DNA of 5,358 nt, from NCBI GenBank assembly GCA_027080405.1, contig JALWSL010000407.1:1-5358 (forward strand), written 5' to 3'. The DNA is from Planctomycetaceae bacterium. Its GTDB lineage: Bacteria > Planctomycetota > Planctomycetia > Planctomycetales > Planctomycetaceae. Below, one piece after another: positions 1 to 5,358 of this stretch. Every line of letters starts with the position of its first letter. The first letter of the stretch is position 1. Under the pieces are notes generated by a model. That model had not been told where the DNA came from and searched no databases. It worked only from the letters and a program-made list of their open reading frames with translations. The position numbers and the translations under genes are program-made.

Positions 1-1311
1 ATGGGAGGTGCGATTTTTGTTTGATACCCGAAAACAGCCGCGACTGGCTGAATTACCTTTCAAGGGGATATTTTCGCTGTTCGCTTTAACCCCCGGGATT
101 TGATGACACGCTGCACAGTTCAATTTCGTGATCAACTCTTTCCCGTTGGCGATCTGTTTTGAGGTTGGCTGATCCTGCCCGAACGATTTTCCCACTTTTG
201 CATCTTTCAATTCTGAAAGATAAACAGCGATTTGCCGTTGTTCTTTTCCACTTAAGGAAAATGTCGGCATGCGATGGTGTGCATTAAGTCTTTCCGGTTT
301 TCGTATCCACTGAAGCAGCCATTCGGCAGAGCGTTTGGAACCGACCTGTGACAACTCGCCGCCGCCGAACAGATCGGAAGTTCCGAGATCATTCACCACA
401 TGACAGGCCAGGCAACCCAAAGAGCGAACCAGCAATTCGCCCTGCTGGCGATCCTCTTGTGGCTTTTTTGAATTCAGTTTCGGTAGCTCCACTTTTTTTG
501 TTGAAGCCGACTGCAAATAGGCGGCGATGTCGCGTGCCTGCTGATCGTCCAGTTGAAATTCGGGCATCCGATCATGTTTACCAGCCTGCCTGGTCAGCTT
601 CTGAACAATCCAGTCACCCGAAAGACCTGTTGAGACCTTTTCCAAAGAGGGGGCCGAAAGAGACGTTACCACGTTCGCAGAAAGATGGCAGCGGTCGCAA
701 CGTCTCGCCTTGAATTCAAGCCGTCCACGCTCCAGTAACGCCAGATCGGGGCGGCCGGTTTCTCGGAATAACAGGTGCGTCGTGATCGGCTCGATCGCAA
801 ATCGATCACTCGACCAGAACAATTTGATGACCGCTCCGTTTCCCGTTTTTTTATATCGAACTTCAATTTCCTGCTCGCCAAATTCGAGTTCAACGTCTTT
901 TCCACTGATCCACTTCGGCTTCCCGGATGATCCTTCAAGAACAGTCTTTCCATTGAGTAGCAGTTTTACTTCGCCTTGCAGATACGCATGGAAGCGGTGC
1001 TTGCCATCTCCTTTGACCAGAAACAGCCCCGTCCAATTCGCTTCAAAAGGCCCGGCGGCTAATCGAACATCGGGCGAGTCGCTTCCCCAATCAAAAGAAA
1101 CCTGCGGATCAAGGCGTTCAATTTTTGTTTGAGCCGTTCGATAAACAGCAAGTAGCCCCGGCGGGAAATCGGACTCTTCAGGATCTTCCTGCTCCGGTGC
1201 GGCCAGGCAGAATGGTCCGCTCGCCGCCAAAAACCCGGCGAATAAAAGAAGGAAACGGGTAAGAAAGAAGGAACGAGTCGTTCTGTTTTTTTCGATGAAA
1301 TGAAATCGCAT
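1..1311 (-). CDS. Exported PA14-domain multi-heme cytochrome c protein (3' end beyond window)
   Basis: The frame is open from an ATG at 1311 to the window edge, giving 437 residues without a stop. An in-frame TGA lies two codons upstream, so this is the first possible ATG. Residues 1-38 form a Sec-type signal peptide: a basic N-region, a hydrophobic stretch at about 20-37, and likely cleavage near A37/A38. Residues about 50-180 resemble a PA14 beta-barrel, including the LLLNGKTVLEG strand-turn and the closing IKLFWSS strand; PA14 modules often bind carbohydrate. Three c-type heme sites follow: CDRCH (205-209), CLACH (300-304) and CAACH (399-403). The first two domains each carry a likely distal Met ligand in an R-M-P motif (M249, M348). 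The third domain's ligand would lie outside the window. Inferred role: extracytoplasmic electron transfer tied to polymer binding; substrate unknown. No good Shine-Dalgarno site is visible, since the nearest GAGG sits only 1 nt from the ATG. Family call is confident; function is not. Confidence 0.92.
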   Translation of the reverse strand, partial: MRFHFIEKNRTTRSFFLTRFLLLFAGFLAASGPFCLAAPEQEDPEESDFPPGLLAVYRTAQTKIERLDPQVSFDWGSDSPDVRLAAGPFEANWTGLFLVKGDGKHRFHAYLQGEVKLLLNGKTVLEGSSGKPKWISGKDVELEFGEQEIEVRYKKTGNGAVIKLFWSSDRFAIEPITTHLLFRETGRPDLALLERGRLEFKARRCDRCHLSANVVTSLSAPSLEKVSTGLSGDWIVQKLTRQAGKHDRMPEFQLDDQQARDIAAYLQSASTKKVELPKLNSKKPQEDRQQGELLVRSLGCLACHVVNDLGTSDLFGGGELSQVGSKRSAEWLLQWIRKPERLNAHHRMPTFSLSGKEQRQIAVYLSELKDAKVGKSFGQDQPTSKQIANGKELITKLNCAACHQIPGVKANSENIPLKGNSASRGCFRVSNKNRTSH

Positions 1312-1349
1312 GCCTCAGAAAGTCCATTAAACAGTCAGGTGTTGACGAA

Positions 1350-1362
1350 TGTTGCTACAACA
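1350..1362. repeat. Short inverted repeat upstream of the cytochrome gene
   Basis: TGTTG (1350-1354) and CAACA (1358-1362) are perfect complements around a 3-nt centre. The CAACAC at 1358-1363 can alternatively pair with GTGTTG at 1339-1344, so two mutually exclusive small hairpins are possible in the leader of the cytochrome mRNA, 28-52 nt before its start codon. The arms are short and chance occurrence is plausible. Confidence 0.3.
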
Positions 1363-1468
1363 CACAGTCTGTTCAATTACCTCTGGATGTGCAAGCACAA
1401 GCGATTCAAAAAGAACGCCAGAAAACGCAAAGCACGCAGCAGCGCAACCGCAACCAGCAAATGCGACG

Positions 1469-1486
1469 ATCAAAACGCGTTGTGAT
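1469..1486. promoter_or_regulatory. 18-bp near-perfect palindrome, candidate operator
   Basis: ATCAAAACG followed directly by CGTTGTGAT forms a dyad in which 8 of 9 positions match, centred on CG with an AACGCGTT core. It lies 27 bp past the DUF1501 stop and about 158 bp before the cytochrome ATG. A loopless dyad with a central CG suits a DNA site for a dimeric regulator (LacI-family operators have this kind of centre) better than an RNA hairpin. No T-run follows, so it is not a good terminator. Regulatory function is inferred only from symmetry and position. Confidence 0.3.
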
Positions 1487-1513
1487 ACACCGAGTGAGAA
1501 TGGCTTCGCCCGA

Positions 1514-2938
1514 TCAGCCCATCAGTTCCGGTATCGGCTTGCCATGATCGACAATCGGAGTCGGACGTCCGTTGAAATCCTTGATCGCGATGTGAGCTGA
1601 ATCAATCCCCAGGTGATGATAGATCGTTGAGAGGAAATCCCCCGGCGTGCAAACTCTTTCGACAGAATCCTCACCCAGCGTACTGGTCGCACCGATGAAC
1701 TTCCCGGTTTCGATTCCGCCTCCTGCCCAAATGTTGGAGAAGGCGCGGGGCCAGTGGTCTCGACCAGGCTGTTTGGTTCCTGCCGGAGCGCTCGCGTTGC
1801 CCGCGCCGGTACTCGGCTGATAACTGATCTTCGGCGTTCGCCCAAATTCACCCGTGACCACAACCAGCACCTGCTCATCGAGTCCACGTTCGTAAATATC
1901 GGAAATGAGTGCGGAGACCGCCTGGTCATACGCTTTGGAGCGAAAACGCAACGCGTCAAATACGTGATGATTCACCGCGTGATCGTCCCAGTTGCCGACA
2001 CGCCCACAAAGCGGCCCCTTCAAACTGCTGGTAACGATATCAACACCCGCTTCAACCAACCGGCGAGCCATCAACAATTGTTGCCCCCAGGTATTACGGC
2101 CGTAGCGATCACGCGTTTTGTCGTCTTCTTTGGTCAGATCGAACGCATCTTTCGTTTTTGGATTGGTCAGCAAGGTCATCGCCTGCGTTTCGAATTCATC
2201 CAACGCCTGCAGTTCATTCGCTTTATCGAAAGAACGTTCCAGTAGATCCAGGTTGTGCCTCAATTGGGAACGTCTTTGAAGGTGGCGGACTTCATTGAGA
2301 TCGCTCAGGCCGATATTCGGAACACTGAAATTCGGTTTGTTGGGATCGCCTGTCACCGTAAACGGTGCGTACGCTTCACCCAGATAGGCCGGCCCGTTGT
2401 AAGAACCGCCCGGCCCGTTGACAGAAACATAAGCAGGCAGCGGGCTGTGGCGTGTTCCCGACTGTGCCTGCAAATAGTTGGCCACGCACATCCAGTCCGG
2501 ATATTTTGGTTTTGGTTTATCCCGTGTGGCCGGGTCGCCGGAAAGAAGCTGCATCGTTCCGGCCGGATGACCGCCAGCGGTTTGCCGCATCGAACGCAAG
2601 ACCGTCATCTTATCTGCAATTTGCGCCTGCAGAGGCAGCAACTCCGAAAAGTACAGACCCGGCACCTTTGTTTCGATGGTATCGAACGGTCCACGATATT
2701 CGCTGGGGATGTCCGGCTTCGGATCGTAGGTATCGAGATGTGAACAACCACCCGGCTGCCAGACCATGATGACAGACTTGCGTTTCTGGTTTTGTGCGGG
2801 CCGGCTGGCGGCTCGCAGACGAAAGATTCCCGGCAGACTCAAACTGGCAAACCCTGCCAGTCCCAGTTGCATAAATCCTCGACGAGATTCCGGACCGGCA
2901 CAGTAATTCAAACCTGACGCATGAAATGAACGGCTCAT
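1514..2938 (-). CDS. DUF1501 domain protein, Tat-exported, alkaline-phosphatase/sulfatase-like fold
   Basis: 474 residues from the ATG at 2938, a typical length for DUF1501 (PF07394) proteins. That start is preferred over an in-frame ATG at 2974 because it has GGAG 8 nt upstream and forms an ATGA overlap with the preceding gene. Residues 17-38 form a twin-arginine signal (S-R-R-G-F-M, then a hydrophobic segment), so the protein is probably exported folded through Tat. Family hallmarks are the N-terminal PGGCSHLDTYDPKP block (62-75), NWDDH (316-320), GEFGRTP (363-369), GRDHWP (392-397) and the C-terminal TPGDFLSTIYHHLGID block (431-446). The family is placed in the alkaline phosphatase-like superfamily. 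H67, D69, D318, H320, E364, D394 and H395 are plausible metal or active-site residues by inference. Substrate is unknown. C65 does not fit the sulfatase C-x-P-x-R formylglycine motif. It is very likely co-translated with the secreted PPC protein upstream. Confidence 0.95.
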   Translation of the reverse strand: MSRSFHASGLNYCAGPESRRGFMQLGLAGFASLSLPGIFRLRAASRPAQNQKRKSVIMVWQPGGCSHLDTYDPKPDIPSEYRGPFDTIETKVPGLYFSELLPLQAQIADKMTVLRSMRQTAGGHPAGTMQLLSGDPATRDKPKPKYPDWMCVANYLQAQSGTRHSPLPAYVSVNGPGGSYNGPAYLGEAYAPFTVTGDPNKPNFSVPNIGLSDLNEVRHLQRRSQLRHNLDLLERSFDKANELQALDEFETQAMTLLTNPKTKDAFDLTKEDDKTRDRYGRNTWGQQLLMARRLVEAGVDIVTSSLKGPLCGRVGNWDDHAVNHHVFDALRFRSKAYDQAVSALISDIYERGLDEQVLVVVTGEFGRTPKISYQPSTGAGNASAPAGTKQPGRDHWPRAFSNIWAGGGIETGKFIGATSTLGEDSVERVCTPGDFLSTIYHHLGIDSAHIAIKDFNGRPTPIVDHGKPIPELMG

Positions 2939-5226
2939 GGTTTTTTCTCCGCTGGTAAAACTCGAATCGTGCAAGGCTTGGCAACAACGATATCCACGAT
3001 ATCTTTCGGCTTGGCCGCATTTGTCGCTGCTGTCAATTTTTTCTCGGCTGCCTTCACTTTTGCGACAGCCTGTTCAAGACTCGCCTTTGCCTGTTTCGTG
3101 TTTTCTTCGACCTTTTTCTTTTCGTCTTTCGCGGTAACCGTTTTGGCAAGTTCTGCCAGACTGGCTATTTCCGTTTCCAGTGCGGTTACCTGCTGTTTCG
3201 CTTTCTCCAATTCTTCTTCCGCTTTGGCGATTGCGTTGACATTATGACGATACTTGGCAACTGCCTTTCCGTAAAATGCGATTTTGTATTCTCCGGCAGG
3301 CGTCTTCAGTGCTTTCAGGTCAAGCACTGCTTTTCCACTTTTCTCTTTCAAGGGAAGACTGAATGCGGGAACATTTCCCAACCCTGCACAGAACGTACTG
3401 AGCGTAATATTGCTACCCGTATGTTCGCAGCGAGAGGTAATCGTCAGCGGGATCGTCAGTTTTTCGCCCACACGAGCCTCCCAGATTTTTTCTTCTGCCG
3501 GCGCGATCGTTAATGGTGCCAGCTCACTTCCGCAAACAGAAACCGGAACTGCTGACACCAATCGGGGAGCAGGAATTTCCGCAGCGGCGTTGGGAACTGG
3601 CCACTTCATGGAAGCCAGGTAACAGGTTCGCGTCACCTGTTTTCCATCGATTATAGCGGTTCCGAACAATTCGGCATTCGACGTACCACGTGGGGCGTCG
3701 CTGTTGGCCGTCACCAATAAAATCCCTCTCGATTTCCTGGCGGGGATTTTCACACCAGTTGCACTCACGCCCGCAGGCAGGTTTTTCATGCTCAATTCAA
3801 TTTCGCCATCAAAACCGTCTCGACGGATCACAACCACTTCAATTGGCATTGTTGTACCGCCACGCAAGGCCAGCGGTTTGGAAAGTGCGTTGCGGTCACC
3901 ATTTCGCAAATTCATATGCAACGCCCAACCAACCACGGCAAAATCTGGTGCTGCCTTGCGAATGACCAACCGATACCGATTCTCCGGGTTGCTGCGCGTT
4001 CCGCCAAATAAATCTAACAGTTGCAAACGATAGGTGCCATCCTTTTTGATCTCGATTTTCCCGAGGACATCAGTCGAACCGGCATTGTAGACAGGCCCAT
4101 CATAAGAATAGCCATTGCTCGAAACCTTGACCGGGCTCTTGATGTCATTCAGTTCAACAACATCTGTCAAAACTTCCTGGCCATCCTTCATCTCTACTTG
4201 TTGAACAATGACAGCGGGGTCGGTGTTCAAACCGAGACGCTGCGAAGCGACTTCAACCCACCAGACTTCTCCCTTTTTCGCTTCAAACTGAAACAGATCA
4301 ACATCGGCGGCGGGATAGAATTTTCCGGAAATATCAGCCGGGAGGGAAATTTTCTGCACATGTTTGGAATCGTCGTTCGGTTCGACTTCCGTCAGGGAAG
4401 CGGTCGCAGGCAGGCCAACGGGAGGCCAGGAAAACATATTCACATTTTTCACAGAGGCAAACCGGGGAACAGCCTCTTTTTCGCCCACAAGCTGTATGGC
4501 CAATCGATAGAAATAGGGGGTGCCCCCTTTGTAAGTCAGATCGTGAACCTTAACGATATAGGTTGCGGTTTCCGGAACGTGAAAATCAATCACACCACCT
4601 CGCCGTTCAACCTGCAAGTCGGCCCCCGTCGCATCGGCCAGAATTATCACCGGCTGCAATTTTGAATCGATCCCACGAGCGGCACAATCAACGACAATCC
4701 GCTGCCCTTTTTCCGCGTGGAATGAGTAGAAATCGATCGCACGATTCGTCAACACGGAATTGCAAACCGTATTGACTTCCAACGGCATCGCTGTTTCAAC
4801 GGTGTTGTTCGGCTTTTTCTGGTTGACTTCCGGTTTTGTTCCGATAGTGAACGCACGGCACGAAGAAACACCGAGCCGTGTCATGACCCAGGCTTCATAG
4901 ATGCCGGCGGGGCAATCCGCTGCAACGGTGACAGTGAATCTGTTTGTAACCGTATTTCCGGACGAATCAACAACAGAAACAGCCTTGATTTTCGGACTGG
5001 AAAAGTGCAGCGACTCCACCTCTTCCAGGAAATCGCCAGTGACCGTCACTTCAACGCTCTTGCCAACCTGCGCTCCCATCGGGAACGTCGTCAGCAACCG
5101 GGGGGCCGGTAGCATCACCGCCTGTGCCCGCAGTTGAGTTTCACCACAAAAAGTCCCCGCACATACGGAAACGATGAGTAACAGAACGCGCAACCGATTA
5201 AGTGTGAAGAATGACCGATTTTTCAT
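2935..5226 (-). CDS. Large secreted protein with PPC and Ig-like domains and a C-terminal coiled coil
   Basis: 763 residues from the ATG at 5226. An in-frame TTG at 5244 is less likely because the ATG has AGGA 10 nt upstream. The signal peptide spans 1-36, with hydrophobic core 12-25 and likely cleavage after AQA. In order: an IPT/TIG-like beta domain (about 38-128); a PPC-like domain (about 138-246) with FYSFHAEKGQ and a closing YFYRLAIQL strand; a second PPC-like domain (about 280-424) opening with the canonical EVEPNDD and closing with NRYRLVIRK; an Ig-like region (about 428-545); and a last beta domain (about 550-763). That last domain is interrupted at about 664-738 by an Ala/Glu/Lys-rich coiled coil. 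Mature cysteines at 105, 123, 155, 181, 535, 565, 600, 613 and 752 could form disulfides. No protease or other catalytic motif is seen. Probable role: surface or periplasmic binding/scaffold partner of the DUF1501 protein. Similar large PPC proteins are common in planctomycetes; exact function is unknown. Confidence 0.93.
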   Translation of the reverse strand: MKNRSFFTLNRLRVLLLIVSVCAGTFCGETQLRAQAVMLPAPRLLTTFPMGAQVGKSVEVTVTGDFLEEVESLHFSSPKIKAVSVVDSSGNTVTNRFTVTVAADCPAGIYEAWVMTRLGVSSCRAFTIGTKPEVNQKKPNNTVETAMPLEVNTVCNSVLTNRAIDFYSFHAEKGQRIVVDCAARGIDSKLQPVIILADATGADLQVERRGGVIDFHVPETATYIVKVHDLTYKGGTPYFYRLAIQLVGEKEAVPRFASVKNVNMFSWPPVGLPATASLTEVEPNDDSKHVQKISLPADISGKFYPAADVDLFQFEAKKGEVWWVEVASQRLGLNTDPAVIVQQVEMKDGQEVLTDVVELNDIKSPVKVSSNGYSYDGPVYNAGSTDVLGKIEIKKDGTYRLQLLDLFGGTRSNPENRYRLVIRKAAPDFAVVGWALHMNLRNGDRNALSKPLALRGGTTMPIEVVVIRRDGFDGEIELSMKNLPAGVSATGVKIPARKSRGILLVTANSDAPRGTSNAELFGTAIIDGKQVTRTCYLASMKWPVPNAAAEIPAPRLVSAVPVSVCGSELAPLTIAPAEEKIWEARVGEKLTIPLTITSRCEHTGSNITLSTFCAGLGNVPAFSLPLKEKSGKAVLDLKALKTPAGEYKIAFYGKAVAKYRHNVNAIAKAEEELEKAKQQVTALETEIASLAELAKTVTAKDEKKKVEENTKQAKASLEQAVAKVKAAEKKLTAATNAAKPKDIVDIVVAKPCTIRVLPAEKKP
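2947..2950 (-). promoter_or_regulatory. Ribosome binding site for the DUF1501 gene
   Basis: GGAG on the minus strand lies 8 nt before the ATG at 2938, inside the last codons of the PPC-protein gene. It decides the choice of this start over the in-frame ATG 36 nt upstream and fits translational coupling through the ATGA junction at 2938-2935. Confidence 0.7.
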
Positions 5227-5301
5227 GTGAGAATCGTCCTGCAAAAAGTTTTCAACCAGATCAAGCCTTCCAGCCCGATGTATCTGTTCCCAAACAATCA
5301 G
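5227..5301. other. Short leader upstream of the PPC-protein gene
   Basis: These 75 bp separate the possible stop of an upstream gene (5302-5304) from the PPC-protein ATG. No convincing -35/-10 pair and no hairpin with a T-run are visible. The spacing is compatible with continued transcription from an upstream gene, or with a promoter type I cannot recognise. Confidence 0.4.
5237..5240 (-). promoter_or_regulatory. Probable ribosome binding site for the PPC-protein gene
   Basis: AGGA on the minus strand ends 10 nt before the ATG at 5226. The spacing is a little long but workable, and it supports the ATG over the in-frame TTG at 5244, which would lie on the wrong side of this site. Confidence 0.5.
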
Positions 5302-5310
5302 TTACTGATT
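5296..5310. repeat. 15-bp perfect inverted repeat at the upstream gene's stop
   Basis: AATCAGT and ACTGATT are exact complements around a single central base. The repeat spans the TAA of the possible upstream reading frame. As RNA it would make only a weak stem of about 5 pairs without a following T-run, so it is not a good terminator. A repeat of this size can arise by chance in a window this long. Confidence 0.35.
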
Positions 5311-5358
5311 CACCAGCGTCCTGAAAGCAGCCCATCCCTCCTCGCTGAAGGGTGCGCC
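5302..5358 (-). CDS. Possible C-terminal tail of an upstream gene (5' part outside window)
   Basis: From the window edge the minus strand reads 18 codons, GAPFSEEGWAAFRTLVNQ, then TAA at 5304-5302. The amino-acid mix is protein-like and the gene spacing (75 bp to the next start) is normal, but a stretch this short cannot be assigned to a family. The other two frames give less convincing products. If real, it is the gene before the PPC protein on the same strand and possibly in the same operon. Confidence 0.35.
   Translation of the reverse strand, partial: GAPFSEEGWAAFRTLVNQ

Larger units (their letters stand above)
1312..1513. other. Intergenic region between the DUF1501 and PA14-cytochrome genes
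   Basis: This 202-bp gap is the only sizeable non-coding stretch inside the cluster. Read on the minus strand, I see no GC-rich hairpin followed by a T-run, so there is no clear intrinsic terminator for the DUF1501 gene. It contains an 18-bp near-palindrome at 1469-1486, an inverted repeat at 1350-1362, and several TGCG/GCTGC-like motifs around 1425-1465. A TTTAAT hexamer (minus strand, 1331-1326) resembles a -10 box 14 nt before the cytochrome ATG, but no matching -35 box stands at 16-18 nt. The gap could hold a separate promoter for the cytochrome gene or simply be a long spacer in one operon; the sequence does not decide. Confidence 0.6.

Noticed and set aside
348..1132. Overlapping plus-strand open frames, and a minus-strand frame at 666-953
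   Set aside because: They overlap the PA14-cytochrome frame, which carries the CxxCH motifs and a signal peptide. Their Arg/Ser/Pro-rich products are typical out-of-frame translations.
1286..1292. Run of seven A on the coding strand near the cytochrome start, considered as a slippage or phase-variation site
   Set aside because: The reading frame through it is intact and gives a good signal peptide. A single 7-base run is common, and nothing else suggests programmed slippage.
1487..1513. Terminator hairpin just after the DUF1501 stop (GGCGAAGCC on the minus strand)
   Set aside because: The hairpin has only three base pairs and no T-run follows.
1300..1600. Small plus-strand frames starting at 1300 and 1349, partly in the intergenic gap
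   Set aside because: They run into the DUF1501 or cytochrome genes antisense, lack a ribosome site, and have basic low-complexity products. The gap therefore has no supported small gene.
1754..2743. Two plus-strand open frames of about 160 codons each (1754-2245 and 2255-2743)
   Set aside because: Both are antisense to the DUF1501 gene, whose conserved motifs fix the coding strand. They show no signal peptide, domain or credible ribosome site.
2725..2773. Sulfatase formylglycine site around C65 of the DUF1501 protein
   Set aside because: The residues after the Cys are S-H-L-D, which does not match the C/S-x-P-x-R motif needed for formylglycine conversion.
4021..4665. Plus-strand open frame of 214 codons
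   Set aside because: It lies wholly antisense to the well-supported PPC-protein gene. It has no recognisable domain, and its composition is that of a complementary-strand shadow.
5261..5335. Minus-strand small frame of 24 codons after an AGGAGG
   Set aside because: The AGGAGG is only 1 nt from the ATG, too close for normal initiation, and the frame overlaps the more plausible end of an upstream gene.

Overview
The window looks like chromosomal DNA from a planctomycete (Planctomycetota, possibly the Gimesia/Rubinisphaera side of the order Planctomycetales). This is inferred from protein content. Multi-heme cytochromes fused to a PA14 module, Tat-exported DUF1501 proteins, and large secreted proteins with pre-peptidase C-terminal (PPC) domains occur together in many copies in that phylum. 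Base composition is by eye roughly balanced, with no obvious island-like shift.

Every supported gene is on the minus strand, so transcription runs from high to low coordinates. (1) 5358-5302: a possible 18-residue tail of an upstream gene. (2) 5226-2935: a 763-residue secreted beta-rich protein with an IPT/TIG-like domain, two PPC-like domains, Ig-like domains and a long coiled coil near the C-terminus. (3) 2938-1514: a 474-residue DUF1501 protein with a twin-arginine signal. Its start codon overlaps the stop of the previous gene in an ATGA junction, so the two are very probably translationally coupled. (4) 1513-1312: a 202-bp gap holding an 18-bp near-perfect palindrome and a smaller inverted repeat, but no convincing terminator. 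(5) 1311-1: the first 437 residues of an exported PA14 plus multi-heme cytochrome c protein that runs off the window edge.

All three main products carry export signals, so the encoded system acts outside the cytoplasmic membrane. A reasonable inference is a surface or periplasmic assembly. The PPC protein would provide adhesion or scaffolding, the DUF1501 protein (alkaline-phosphatase/sulfatase-like fold) a possible hydrolytic activity, and the PA14-cytochrome sugar or polymer binding coupled to electron transfer. None of these roles is proven by the sequence, and the families remain largely uncharacterised.

The gene types are familiar for planctomycetes. I see no CRISPR array, tRNA, rRNA, insertion sequence or phage gene. 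The points most worth a second look are the coupled PPC-DUF1501 pair, the coiled coil inserted near the end of the PPC protein, the heme architecture of the PA14-cytochrome, and the palindrome between genes 3 and 5.
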